Origin: Quillaja saponaria
Lineage: Eukaryota > Streptophyta > Magnoliopsida > Fabales > Quillajaceae
Length of the DNA stretch: 64,000 nucleotides
Assembly: GCA_029379385.1 (NCBI GenBank)
Contig: CM055612.1
Coordinates: 9,920,001 to 9,984,000 of the forward strand
Direction of reading: 5' to 3'
Shown here: positions 46,950-58,889 of the stretch, one piece after another
Layout of the letters: each line of letters begins with the position of its first letter
Position numbering within the stretch: the first letter of the stretch is position 1
The notes under the pieces: model-generated
Database searches by the model: none
The model's input: only the letters and a program-made list of their open reading frames with translations
What the model was told of the DNA's origin: nothing
Made by a program: the position numbers and the translations under genes

Positions 46950-49900
46950 AAATTAGGCGAGAAAAAGTAATGTGTGCGAGAGAGGTAGAGTTTCAAGGAA
47001 CTTGCGCTGATATGTGAGTTTTGAAACTATATATATATATATATATTTATTGGGTGGTTGGTGTATAAGAAATATGGAGTTGTTTCGTGTGGAGTGGAGT
47101 AGAGAAAACTCTCTTTTGAGGACAAAGGCATGTTATCAATTGGGGCAAAAAAAGAGTATTTCAATATATTTATATTACTCTAAAAGTCACAATATCGTGT
47201 CTTCTAAAAGTAATATCGTGTCCTCTATAAGTCATAATATCCATGTTCTCTTATTTTAATTATTGTTTTATCATAAATTTTTTTACAATGCCTTATATTT
47301 ATCATTTTATACTCTTTTAGGTTATATAGTATTTTTTTTTTCAATTTAGTATATTTAAAGAAAGAAAATTAATTTTAAAAAATTTCTTAGTTTTTATCTA
47401 TAAATAAATAAAAATCCAAGTCTATCCAAAACAAATTAAAATATTTTAACAATTAACTAATGAGAAATTCATTCATTCATAATAATTTTTTAAAATAGTT
47501 ACTCTCTAATTAAAACAATTGATATATAATTACCTGAAAAATATAAATTAAAAAAAAAAAAAACTCTAAACTCTTATGTAAACACTTGTTATGAGACTAG
47601 TACATATAAATTAGTATTTTATAAATAGAAAGTTTATACTATTTATTATGATAGTTGACAATAAATTTAGTATTATTTAATGTATAAATTATTATTTTTG
47701 AAAAGTTTTAATTTTCAAATACTATATTTATTATAGTTTAACAAATGTCTTCTTGTCCTCTAAAAGTCATAATATCATATCCTCTTATTTCAATTATTTT
47801 TTAATAAATTTTTTTTACAATACCTTATATTTATCATTTTTTTTTTTTACAGCTTAAGTTATATAGAATTTTTTTTCATTTTAGTATATTAAAAGAAGAA
47901 ATTAATTTTAAAAAAAAATTTCTTAGTTTTAATCTAAAAATAAATAAAAATCCAAGTCTATCCAAAACAAATTTAAATATTTTAACAATTTACTAATGAG
48001 ATATCCATTCATTCATAATAATTTTTTAAAACAATTACTCTCTAATTAAAACAATTGATATATAATTACCTGAAAAATATAAATTAAAAAAAAAATTACT
48101 CTAAACTCGCATGTAAATATGTGTGATGAAATTAGTAGATATAAATTAGTATTTTTTATAAATAGAAAGTTTATATCATTTGTTATGATAGTTGACAATA
48201 AATTTAGTATTATTTAATGTATAAATTATTATTTTTGAAAAGTTTTAATTTTCAAATATTAGATTTATTATAGTTTAACAAATGCTTTCTTGACTTGTTA
48301 AAAAAAAAAACTATATATATTATTTTATTTATTTAGTTTGGTAATAGGTGTCTTAATGGTACTAATTAAAGTGCAATAAGTATAATATTTAGAATCAATT
48401 ATTTTTTTTTAAATAATAATTTATGTATTAAATAATACTGAAATCATAATCAATTATCATAATAAATATTAAAATTTTTTATCTATAAAATCTGAACAAG
48501 TATTGTTAGAAAATCGTAAAAAAAAAAAAAAGCTGTCTTGGAGTGCTCGTAGGTTTGGTAATATTGTGGCTTTAAGAGGTGATATGCTCTCATGGCTCTC
48601 ATAGAGCTCTTTTAAAAAGTTACAGCAGTAGTATTTGGTAAAATAATGCAACAGCTACTCTCAATAAGTAGAAGCCACAAATTAGTGTTTGATAAATTCA
48701 TTATAAAGCTGCTTCAAAGATTTAATACATAATAAATTAATTTATTATGATAGTTGACAATAAATTTAGTATTATTTAATGTATAAATTATTATTTTTGG
48801 AAATTTTTAATTTTCAAATACTATATTATTATAGTTTAACAAATGTCTTATTGTCCTCTAAAAGTCATAATATCATATCCTCTGATTTTAATTATTTTTT
48901 AATAAATTTTTTTTTTACAATACCTTATATTTATCATTTTTTTACTGTTTTAAGTTATATAGTATTTTTTTCAATTTAGTATATTTAGGAAAAAGAAAAT
49001 TAATTTTACAAAATTTCTTAGTTTTTATCTATAAATAAATAAAAATCCAAGTCTATCCAAAACAAATTAAAATTTTTTAACAATTAACTAATGAGAAATC
49101 CATTCATTCATAATAATTTTTTAAAACTATTACTCTCTAATTAAAACAATCGATATATAATTACCTGAAAAATATAAATTAAAAAGAAAAAAACTCTAAA
49201 CACGCAAGTAAAAACGTGTGATGAAATTAGTACATTTAAATTAGTATTTTTTATAAATAAAAAGTTTATATCATTTGTTATGATAGTTGACAATAAATTT
49301 AGTATTATTGAATGTATAAATTATTATTTTTGAAAAGTTTTAATTTTCAAATACTATATTTATTATAGTTTAACAAATGCTTTCTTGGCTTGTTAAAAAA
49401 AAAACCTACATATTTTATTTTATTTATTTATTTATTTATTTTGGTAGTAGGTGTCTTAATGGTACTAATTAAAGTGCAATAAGTATAATATTTAGAAATC
49501 AATTTTTTTTAAAATAATAATAATTTATGTATTAAATAATATTGAAATCATAATCAATTATCATAATAAATATTACAAATTTTTTATCTATAAAATCTGA
49601 ACAAGTATTGTTAGAAAATCATAAAAAATAAAAAAAAATAAAAAATAAAAAGAAAAGAAAAAGGAGGCTGTCTTGAAGTGCTCTTAGGTTTAGTGTTAGG
49701 CCACATCAAAATTATTAGTGACAATGAATCTCCTAGAACCCAACCCTTAATTTGGGTTCTAGGTCCAAATTAGTTATTAATATAATAAGGTTCTTAATGA
49801 TTATTAGTCATAGATGTGTGATTAATGCATCAACAAATTGCCTCTAAAAGTCTATATGATTTTGGAAAATTGAGAATCCAAGTTCCTCTAGAATATCAAT

Positions 49901-51078
49901 TTAATCCATTTGAATTTGGTTGAGTATCCGATTTGTATAAACTATTTGAAGATCATATTAGAATCGTATGATCAATTCTCTAGATTAAAAAAATATTAAA
50001 TTATGTAATTATCTACTCAATTTAACTAAGTCTTAAATATTAAATTAATTAAGAGGATCTCGAGTCATTGGTTTAATTAGGGTTAGTTGATCAAAATATC
50101 GTTCTAAATATTTTTAATTATATATTGTAAATATTATATATAATTTTATATTAATTATAAATACTAAATACACAAGAAAATAAAAAATAAATTTTTCTTT
50201 AAATAATAAGAACACATCACAAATAGTCAAATATAGCTATTAATAATTAATACAATAACCAATTGATTTATTATGCATCATAACATTCAAGTTTTAATTT
50301 ATGCATCAAAATAATAAAGTTAAGATCGATATATAATACAATTGTTTCACTAATCTTTAATATAAAATACAAATATTTCACTAATTCTTAATATAAATAA
50401 TAATTAAAAAAATGATTCAGTTCAATCAACCTGGAGCTGGTTTTATTGGTTCTTTAGTTTTTTTTTTTAAATAATTTTTATCGATTTTAACCAGTTCAAC
50501 AATTAAAATAATTTTTGGTTCAATCCGGTCCAATTTCTCATTTAGCAACGATCTAGTCAAGCTATCCGATTTTCAAAACATTGATTTATATGCTGCAATT
50601 ATAATTTCCAGAATTAGTTTTTGTGAAATTTCAGTAGTAAATGGTGATGTTTTTCCATTAGCTTATGCATATCAACATAATTTCAATAATAAATGATGCC
50701 AACTCATATAATTTTCATTAATTTTTGGAACACGATTATTAATTACTTCAGCACGATGCAATTCCAATATAGTTTTAAGAAGAAATTGTCTTATTTCTAA
50801 AAGAAAAAAAAAAAAAAAAAGTTAAGTTTCTATTTATATCATATTTGAATCCTCTCCGCTATTGAAGAGCATTCTATTCCAAATGGATAATTTAATGTTT
50901 TTTCCCCTCAAAGTGTATCTAATTGCAAAAATAATTTACTCATTTGATATATATCAGATCCTTCTCCTATTTTTCAAGAACATGAGAGAACCCAAATCGT
51001 ATGATTAGTAAGTCAATCTATGACAAATATTCTCTTGTTACTTATTCTCATGTTTTAAATATTTTTCTTTGTTAATAG
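46950..51078. other. A/T-rich spacer of unit B with internal subrepeats
   Basis: No gene. A TA microsatellite lies at about 47027-47047. Three related blocks of about 0.5-0.6 kb start near 47215, 47750 and 48850, each with AAAAGTCATAATATC, then AATACCTTATATTTATCATT (or close), TCCAAGTCTATCC, AATATAAATTA and TATGATAGTTGACAATAAAT. A possible MITE (about 48553-48735) separates the second and third. The array-wide block GTGCTCTTAGG with the AACCCAACCCTTAATTTGGG hairpin follows at about 49678. Confidence 0.75.
48553..48735. mobile_element. MITE-like insertion between A/T subrepeats
   Basis: It starts with GTTTGGTAATATTGTGGCTTT, 20 of 21 bases like the left end of the element at 7706, and contains TTTAAAAAGTTACAGCAG and AAGCCACAAATTAGTGTTTG. 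The right limit is uncertain and no target duplication was found. Confidence 0.4.
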
Positions 51079-51087
51079 TCAAGTAGT
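51074..51087 (+). repeat. Target-site duplication, left copy (LINE)
   Basis: AATAGTCAAGTAGT; the last nine bases are identical to the right copy, with one mismatch in the other five. Paralogous uninterrupted sites are AATAATCAGGTAGT at about 57882 (unit C) and a more diverged form near 60964 (unit D). Confidence 0.85.
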
Positions 51088-54000
51088 AACTCCGCCAGAG
51101 GTTACTCTGACGATTCTCAAGCCCGGATAAAAGAGGAGGGTTGCGATAGGTTGACGGCCAGCATAAAACTAGTCAAACCCTATGACGATGAATCCTACCG
51201 AATATTCGTTAAGGCCTAACCCTCTTAGCGACACGCTAGCATCGGATCCCGGGTATAGTGAGAAATGAGCAAGGGTTGGGTCGTCATATCTTTAGTTGAG
51301 AGCCATATCGACGCTCGAGTGTGGTGCAAAATGAGCAAGGGTTCTCACATCGAGGGCGAGTGCGGGTAAAGAAGCTAGTCCAGGATAAGATTCGCATAAC
51401 TACTTGGAACATAGAGACTCTTACTAGTAAATTAAGAGAGCTTGAAGATACTATGAGTAGAAAGAGGATTAATATTGCTTGTTTGTAAGAAACTAAGTGG
51501 GTAGGAGAAAAGGCTAGAGAGATAGAGAGAACATGATTCAAGATATGGAATACTGATAAGACTAGAAATAGGAATGGAGTGGCGATTATTATGGATGAAA
51601 ATTTAAAGGACGAGGTTGTTGAAATCAAGAGGAAAAGTGATAGAATAATTTTAGTGAAATTGATGATAGATGATGAGGTCTTTAATATCATTAGTGCTTA
51701 TGCTACACAAATAGGTTTGGAAGAATCTACTAAGAAGGCTTTTTGGGATGATTTAGGGGAGATAGTCCAAGGAGTACCGTTAGGTGAGAAACTGTTTATT
51801 GCTGTTGATTTGAACGGTCATGTAAGGAAGTACTAACGAGGGTTTTGAGAGCGTACATGGAGGATATGGTTTTGGAGTTAGGAATGAGGGTGGAGAGTCT
51901 ATTTTAGATTTTGCAGTTATGTATGACTTGATTTTAGCTAACACGTTTTTTAAGAAACGAGAGTCGCACTTAGTCACCTTTAGTAGAGAGCCAAATAAGA
52001 GCCAAATAGATTTTGTTCTGACTAGAAAGGTTAATAGAGTGGTTTGTAAGGATTGTAAAGTTATACCCAGCGAGTGTTTAATGTTTCAGCACAAACTTAT
52101 GGTTGTGGATGTTGGTGTTAAGTGGCGGAAGCAAAAGCATAGAAAGTAATAAGTGTATTAAGACTAGATGGTGGAATTTGAATGGAGGGAAGATGGCTCT
52201 TTTTAAAGATAAAATGTTACAGGGTGATCCTTGGAGGGTGGAGGGTGAGCCTAACATAATTTGGGATGAGATAGAGAGTCGTATCAGGAATACGGCTAGA
52301 GAGGTGTTAGGAGAAAATAGAGGATGTGGACCTCCGACGAAGGAGACATGGTGGTGGAATGAATAAGTTCAACAAGCTATTAAAGTTAAAAAAGAGTGTT
52401 ATAAAAGATTACACAAGTGTAGAAATGAAGATAATTATATATGTTTTAGACAAGCTAGAAAAGATGCTAAGAAAGCGATTAGGGAAGCCAGAAGCAAGGA
52501 TTGCGAAGGACTTTACCAAAAGTTAGAGACAAAGAATGGAGAGAATGATATTTATAGGATTGCCAAGCAAAGGGAAAGATGAACTAAAGACTTAAATCGT
52601 ATTAAGTGTATTAAGGATGTGGCTGATAGGGTTTTAGTTAAGGAAGACGAGATTAATGAGAGATGATGAACTTATTTCGATACTTTATTTAATGGAGAGT
52701 CAATGGGTGATTTTAGAGACCTTGATGACACCTTTGATAATACGAACCTCCGATTTGTTCGTCAGATTATAGCACAAAAGATTAAAAAAACTATGCATAA
52801 GATGAAGAATGGTAAGACATTAGGCCCATATGATATTCCAATAGAAGTTTGGAGATGCCTATGAGATATTGGAGTAACTTGGCTTACAAATCTTTTTAAC
52901 AAGATTTTAGTAACCAACAAAATGCCCAATGAGTGAAGGAAAAGTACGTTGATCCCTATTTATAAGAATAAAAGAGATATTCAAAGTTGTTCGAATTATC
53001 GAGGAATAAAACTTATTAGCCTATACAATGAAACTGTGAGAGAGAGTGACTAAGCGTAGGCTTAGGAATGTGACTCTAGTTTCTGAGAATCAATTTAGCT
53101 TTATGCCAGGAAAATCTACAATGGAGACTATTTTTTTACTTAAGAGATTAATATAGAAATATAGAGAAAAGAGAAAGGATCTTCACATGGTATTTATTGA
53201 TTTAGAAAAAGCGTATGATAAAGTGCCAAGACAAGTCTTGTGGTGGGTACTCGAGAAAAAGAAGGTCACAACTAAATATGTAGAAGTTATTAAAGATATG
53301 TATGAGAGAGTAATGACTAGGATGCGGACCAGTAAATGGTATGACTGGAGAGTTCCCGATCACGATAGGTGTTCACCTAGATTCATCCTTAAGTCCTTAC
53401 CTATTTGTTTTAGTCATGGATGAACTTACCTATAATATTCAAGATAGGGCTTCATGGTGCATGTTGTTTGCCGATGATATCGTGTTGGTAGACGAAACTA
53501 GGGAAGGTTTAAATTCTAAACTAGAAATGTGGAGTAACGCGTTAGAATCTAAAGACCTTAGATTGAGTCGGACAAAAACTGAATATATGGAATATGATTT
53601 CAGTGAAACTAGAGGAGACCCGAATGATATAATTTTAGACGGTCAGACAATCCCTACAAAGGATGTGTTTAAGTATTTAGGATTATTTATACAAAAAGAT
53701 CATGCAATTGAGCATGATGTAAACCATAGGATCAAGGCAGGGTAAGTTAAGTGACGAAGTGCTTCGGGAGTTTTATGTAATCATAAAATCCCGAATAGAT
53801 TGAAAGGAAAATTTTATAAGTCGGCAGTGAGACTAGTTATGCTGTATGAGACTGAATGTTAGGCAGTTAAGAAGCAACATTCGCATAAGATGGGAGTAGC
53901 CGAAATGAGAATGTTGAGATGGATGACAGGACATATAAGAAATGATAGAATAATGAATGAGGAGATTCGTGAGAAATTGGAAGTAACACCTATTGAGGAG

Positions 54001-54284
54001 GAAATGAGGGAGAATCGTCTACATTGATTTGGACACATCCAACGTCGGCCAATGGACGCAATAGTTAAGCAAGGTGATTTGGTTCATGTGCCAGGTGTTA
54101 GACGGGGAAATGAGATATCCAAACTTACATGGGGGCAGTCATCGAGAAAGATATGGCTGTGCTAGAGATTAATGAAAATGTTGTATCGGATCGATACGAA
54201 TGGAGAAAAATGATTTATATAGCCGACCCTAACTAGTTTGAGATTTTAAGACTTAGTTGAGTTGAGTTGAGTTGAGTTGAGTTG
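51088..54284 (+). mobile_element. Nearly full-length RTE-type LINE with 14-base target-site duplication
   Basis: A G/C-richer 5' leader (51088-51390) precedes one long ORF broken by stops. Endonuclease: RITTWNIETLTSKLRELEDT from 51390, ETKWVGEKAREIE, RNRNGVAIIMDENLKDEVVE, then SQIDFVLTRK near 52000. RT: KTLGPYDIPIEVW (about 52816), IYKNKRDIQSCSNYRG (about 52960-53010), FIDLEKAYDKVPRQVLWW (53190-53243), FADDIVLVDET (53469-53501), KYLGLFIQKDHAIEHD. The 3' end carries the family tail AACTAGTTTGAGATTTTAAG and five (TTGAG) units. AATAGTCAAGTAGT (51074-51087) and AATAATCAAGTAGT (54285-54298) flank it. Endonuclease-first single-ORF layout and short-repeat tail fit the plant RTE clade. Confidence 0.88.
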
Positions 54285-54298
54285 AATAATCAAGTAGT
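54285..54298 (+). repeat. Target-site duplication, right copy (LINE)
   Basis: AATAATCAAGTAGT follows the (TTGAG)n tail directly and is followed by GTTCAAGCCAGTTTATGTG, the continuation of unit B as judged from unit C (GTTTAAACTAATTTATGTG). Confidence 0.85.
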
Positions 54299-54944
54299 GT
54301 TCAAGCCAGTTTATGTGTAACTTGACTAATTTATCTCTATAGTATAATCAAAATCAAATAATTCATGTTAAAACTAAAGAAATTAATAAAAGTTTTACAT
54401 TTTATAATTTCTCAAAAGAAATTTAAATTCATAAAATTAATAAGGGGAACATATATTCTTTACTACTTACATCTTCTCTTAAAGAATGGCTTGGTATATC
54501 TAACTTTCAATGTTATTGGGGCCTAAATATGGCTAGGTCCAATTGGGTTTAGAGGGTGGGAGCAGGCCTAGTACATGGGCCAATCTCCAATTGTCAGCTC
54601 GTGTCCAAATTCAAATATGGAGATAGATAATGGCCCAAATGGGCTGAATCCAATTAAGATATTCAACAAGTAATTATACTATCCCTAATTAAGGGAGATT
54701 TTTTTTTGCAGCCAGATTTTATATATTCACAATCTTAAATAAAAATTTAAGCTTAAAACTGTTTTAAAAACTAGATTAAACTATAACAATTTGTTATTCT
54801 TTTTAGACGATGCAGCAAACGAAGCCTTAACCCATGTCTCTTGCCTACAAGACTAACGTGTCCCTAATCATTCTTATGTTATTATAGCAAAGTTGTAAAA
54901 CAGAAAACACACAAAAATAAATCGGTTCCACATTGTGAATAATT
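54299..54944. other. End of unit B spacer
   Basis: No gene. It carries the block GGCTAGGTCCAATTGGGTT to CCCTAATTAAGGGAGA (54533-54691), also present at 61190-61406 in unit D but deleted from unit C (near 58030), then the GCAGCCAGATTTTATA block shared by units B, C and D. Confidence 0.75.
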
Positions 54945-54971
54945 AAGGAGATATCTGCAGAAGACATAATT

Positions 54972-55448
54972 TCATTCCGCAATGGAATTGAGCTTTCGTT
55001 TCCAGTTTGTAGGCATATCAACAGAGTGACAAGATATACTCTGAACCTGAGATTGTAAAAGTATATCTTCCAGGGAAATTTTCTTTGTCACTAGCTCTTT
55101 AAGCTGTTGTTTTGTGAGGACAACTTTGATCCTCTTTATTCCACCAGCTTGTTCTCTTTCACTGCTACAAGAAGTTTCAGGCCCAGCAGAAGACACAGAA
55201 GGAAGCAGGTAGTATAACTTTCCTCTCTTTAATTTATAATCTGGTGGGAGATGCTCTGAAGATTCCTTTGATATACCAATTCCAGAAGCAGAAAATTTCA
55301 TCAAGATGTCTTTCACCACAGTTGATCTACTAAATTCCACTATCTTCCCATTTAGCATCACTACCTTGACAATTTTATCCTGCTTGGGCAAAGCACCTGA
55401 ATTGCAAGATCTTAAACTGGGTATACAATGAGTAAAGCAATCACCCAT
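54972..55448 (-). CDS. DUF4228/PADRE-domain protein, copy 3
   Basis: Intact single-exon frame of 158 residues, more than 90% identical to copy 2. Differences include CIPSLRSCNSG for CMPSLRSCKSG, FSRSTVVKDILMKFS, LKELVTKKISLEDI and the C-terminus LNSIAE. The N-terminal MGDCFTHC and the PADRE core LPPDYKLKRGKLYYLLP are kept. The promoter-proximal sequence with TATATA (about 55525) matches copies 2 and 4, so it was duplicated with its own upstream region. Confidence 0.88.
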   Translation of the reverse strand: MGDCFTHCIPSLRSCNSGALPKQDKIVKVVMLNGKIVEFSRSTVVKDILMKFSASGIGISKESSEHLPPDYKLKRGKLYYLLPSVSSAGPETSCSSEREQAGGIKRIKVVLTKQQLKELVTKKISLEDILLQSQVQSISCHSVDMPTNWKRKLNSIAE

Positions 55449-55539
55449 TTTGCCTTAGGGAATGGTAGAAAAGAGGACGCAAATTAAGGTGGTAGATAAA
55501 GCATAAGAGTAATTTGATGGTCAAGCTATATAAAATTAG

Positions 55540-58305
55540 GCGAGAAAAAGAAATGTGTGCAAAGAGAGGTAGAGTTTGAAGGAATTTCTGCTGATATGTG
55601 GGTTTTGAAACCATACATATAGGGTGGTTGGTGTATAAGAAATATGGAGTTGTTTCGTGTGGAGTGGAGTAGAGAAAACTCTATTTTGAGGACAGACGCA
55701 TGTTATCAATTGGGGCAAAAAAGATTATTTCAATATGTTTGTACTACTCTAAAATTTAGAGTGCCGTGTCCTCTAAAAGTAACATCGTACCTTCTAAAAT
55801 TATAATATAATGTTCTCTGATTTTAATTTTTTTTTTAATAATTGTTTTTTACAATACCTTATGTTTATCATTTTTTACTCTTTTAGGTTATATAATATTT
55901 TTTTTCAATTTAGTACATATAAAGAAAGAAAATTAACTTTAAAAAATTTCTTAGTTTTAATCTAAAAATAAATAAAAATCCAAGTCTATCCAAAACAAAT
56001 TAAAATATTTTAACAATTAACTAATGAGAAATTCATTCATTCATAATAATTTTTTAAAAAAATTACTCTCTAATTAAAACAATTGATATATAATTACCTG
56101 AAAAATATAAATTAAAAAAAAAAGACTCTAAACTCGCATGTAAACACTTTTGATGAGACTAGTACATATAAATTAGTATTTTATAAATAGAAAGTTTATA
56201 CTATTTATTATGATAGTTGACAATAAATTCAATATTATTTAATGTATAAATTATTTTTTTGAAAAGTTTTAATTTCCAAATACTATATTTATTATAGTTT
56301 AACAAATGCCTTCTTGACTTGTTAAAAAAAATATATCATTTATATATTAAATAATACTGAAATCATAATCAATTATCATAATAAATATTATAAATTTTTT
56401 ATCTATTAAATCTGAACAAGTATTGTTAGAAAACCGTAAAAAAGAAAAACAAAACAAAAACAAAAAAAAAACAAAAAAAAAGAAAAGAAAAGAAAAGGTT
56501 GTCTTGGAGTGCTCGTAGGTTTAGTGTTAGAGCCCCCATCAAAATGATTGGTGACAATGAGTCTCCTAGATCCCAACCCCTAATTTGGGTTCTGAGTTCT
56601 AATTAGTTATTAATATAATAAGGTTCTTAATGATTATTAGTCATAGATGTGTAATTAATGCATCAACAAATTGCCTCTAAAATGGTCCATATGATTTTGG
56701 AAATTGAGAATCCAAGTTCCTCTAGAATATCAATTTAATCCATTTGAATTTGTTTGAGTATCCAATTTGTATAAACTATTTGAAGAACATATTAGAATTG
56801 TATGTTCAATTCTTTAAATTAAAAAACACATTAAACTATGTAGTTATCTACTTAATTTAACTAAGTCTTAAATATTAAATTAATTAAGAAGGTCTCGGGT
56901 CATTGATTCAATTGGGTTCGGACCGATAATCGAATCCGAATAACGTTCTAAACATATTTAATTATATATTTTAAATATTATATATAATTTTTTATTAATT
57001 ATAAATATTAAATAATAAGAACACATTACAAATAGTCAAATGTAGTTGTTAATAATTAATACAATAACCAATTGATTTATTATGCATCGTAACATTCAAG
57101 TTTCAATTTATACATCAAAATAATAAAGTTAACATTAATATATAATACAATTGTTTCACTAATCTTTAATATAAAATACAAATATTTCACTAATCCTTAA
57201 TATAAATAATAATAATAAATGGTTTAGTTCAATTAACCTGACAATGATTTTACTAGTTCTTTCAATTTTTTAATAATTTTTATTGATTTTAACCAGTTCA
57301 ACAATTAAAATAATTTTTTGGTTCAATTTGGTCCAATTTGTCATTAAGCAACGATCCTATCGAGCTGTCTAGTTTTCAAAACATTGATTTATATGATGCA
57401 ATTATAATTTCCAGAATTAGTTTTTGTGAAATTTCAGTAGTAAATGGTGATGTTTTTACATTAGCTTGTGCATATCAACATAATTTCAATAGTAAATGAT
57501 ACCAACTCATATAATTTTCATTACTTTTTGGAACATGATTATTAATTACTACGGGACAGTGCAATTCCAATATAGTTTAAAGAAGAAATTGTCTTATTTC
57601 TGAAAGAGAACTAGAAAAAGAAGAAGTTAAGTCTCTATTTATATCATAATTGAATCTCTCCAGTATTGAAGAGGATTTTATTCCAAATGGATAATTTAAT
57701 GTTTTTGTCTCCCAAAATGTATCTAATTGCAAAATTAATTTACTCATTTGATCTAGACCAGATCTTTCTCCTGTTCTTCAAGAACATGAGGGAATCCAAA
57801 TCATATAATTAACAAGTTAATGTATATAAATATTCTCGTTACTTATTCTCATGTTCTAAACATTTTTTTTATTAATAATCAGGTAGTGTTTAAACTAATT
57901 TATGTGTAATTTGACTAATATATATCTATAGTATAGTCAAAATCAAATAATTTATATAAAAACTAAATTATTTTATAAAAATTTTACTTTTTATAATTTT
58001 TGAAAAGAAATTTGAATCCATAAAATTAATAACCGTGAACATTTTTTTTTTTTTTTTGCAGCCAGATTTTATAAATTCACAATCTTACATAAAAATTCAA
58101 GTTTAAAAACTGTTTTAAAAACTAAACTAAACATAAACAATTTGTTATTCTTTTTTGCACGATGCAGCAAACGAAGCCTTAAAATAACCCTTGTCTCTTG
58201 ACTACAACAAGACTAATGTGTCACTAATCATTCTTATGTTATAATAGCAAAGTTGTAAAACATAAAACACACAAAAATAAATTGGTTCCACGTTGTGAAT
58301 AATTA
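55540..58305. other. A/T-rich spacer of unit C
   Basis: No gene. It has one copy of the A/T subrepeat block (55790-56310), the GAGTGCTCGTAGG block with AGAGCCCCCAT (56507-56540), the AAAACATTGATTTATATGATG block (57377), the paralogous empty site of the LINE at about 57882, and a poly-T run at about 58041. Confidence 0.75.
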
Positions 58306-58334
58306 AGGAGATATCTGCAGAAGACATAATTTCA

Positions 58335-58805
58335 TTACGGAATGGAATCGAGCTTTGGTTTCCAGTTTGTAGGCATATCATCAGAGTGACAAGATATACT
58401 CTGAACCTGAGATAGTAAAAGTATATCTTCCAGGGAAATTTTCTTTGTCACTAGCTCTTTAAGCTGTTGTTTTGTGAGGACAACTTTGATCCTCTTTATT
58501 CCACCAGCTTGTTCTCTGTCACTGCTACAAGTTTCAGGCCCAGCAGAAGACACAGAAGGAAGCAGGTAGTATAACTTTCCTCTCTTTAATTTATAATCTG
58601 GTGGGAGATACTCTGAAGATTCTTTTGATATACCAATTCCAGAAGCAGAAAATTTCATCAAGATGTCTTTCACCACAGTTGGTCTACTAAATTCCACTAT
58701 CTTCCCATTTAGCATCACTACCTTGACAATTTTATCCTGCTTGGGCAAAGCACCTGAATTGCAAGATCTTAAACTGGGTATACAATGAGTAAAGCAATTA
58801 CCCAT
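58335..58805 (-). CDS. DUF4228/PADRE-domain protein, copy 4
   Basis: Intact single-exon frame of 156 residues. It starts MGNCFTHC, the best N-myristoylation context of the four. It lacks one Ser codon in the Ser-rich segment (GPETCSSDREQ) and ends LDSIP because the stop falls one codon earlier than in copies 2 and 3. Other changes are few (SSEYLPPDY, DILLLSQVQ). TATATA lies about 80 bases upstream (near 58885), as in the other copies. Confidence 0.88.
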   Translation of the reverse strand: MGNCFTHCIPSLRSCNSGALPKQDKIVKVVMLNGKIVEFSRPTVVKDILMKFSASGIGISKESSEYLPPDYKLKRGKLYYLLPSVSSAGPETCSSDREQAGGIKRIKVVLTKQQLKELVTKKISLEDILLLSQVQSISCHSDDMPTNWKPKLDSIP

Positions 58806-58889
58806 TTTGCCTTAGGGGATGGTTCAAAAGAGGAAGCAAATTAAGGTGGTAGATAAAGCATAAGAGTAATTTGATGGTCAAGCTATATA

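Larger units (their letters stand above)
45293..54944. repeat. Tandem unit B (HSP copy without exon 1, DUF4228 gene, spacer, later LINE insertion)
   Basis: Unit B starts in HSP intron sequence (AAAAAGATGCTTGATGTTAG) and follows the order of unit A. Its spacer contains extra internal A/T-rich subrepeats and a 3.2-kb LINE at 51088-54284. It ends near TGTGAATAATTAAGGAG (about 54944), where unit C begins. Without LINE and subrepeats its length is close to that of unit A. Confidence 0.85.
54945..58305. repeat. Tandem unit C (DUF4228 gene and spacer)
   Basis: The unit starts at GGAGATATCTGCAGAAGAC, which in unit A corresponds to 41958-41972, between HSP and DUF4228; no HSP sequence is present. It ends at TTGTGAATAATTAAGGAG (about 58305), the same junction sequence as the B/C border. 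About 200 bases are deleted near 58030 relative to units B and D. Confidence 0.85.

Noticed and set aside
47014..47259. Open frame starting in a TA microsatellite upstream of DUF4228 copy 2
   Set aside because: It runs antisense over the promoter region of the DUF4228 gene; corresponding frames in the other units are not conserved.
51284..51691. 135-codon open frame on the minus strand
   Set aside because: It is antisense to the endonuclease of the RTE-type LINE, whose forward frames carry the family motifs.
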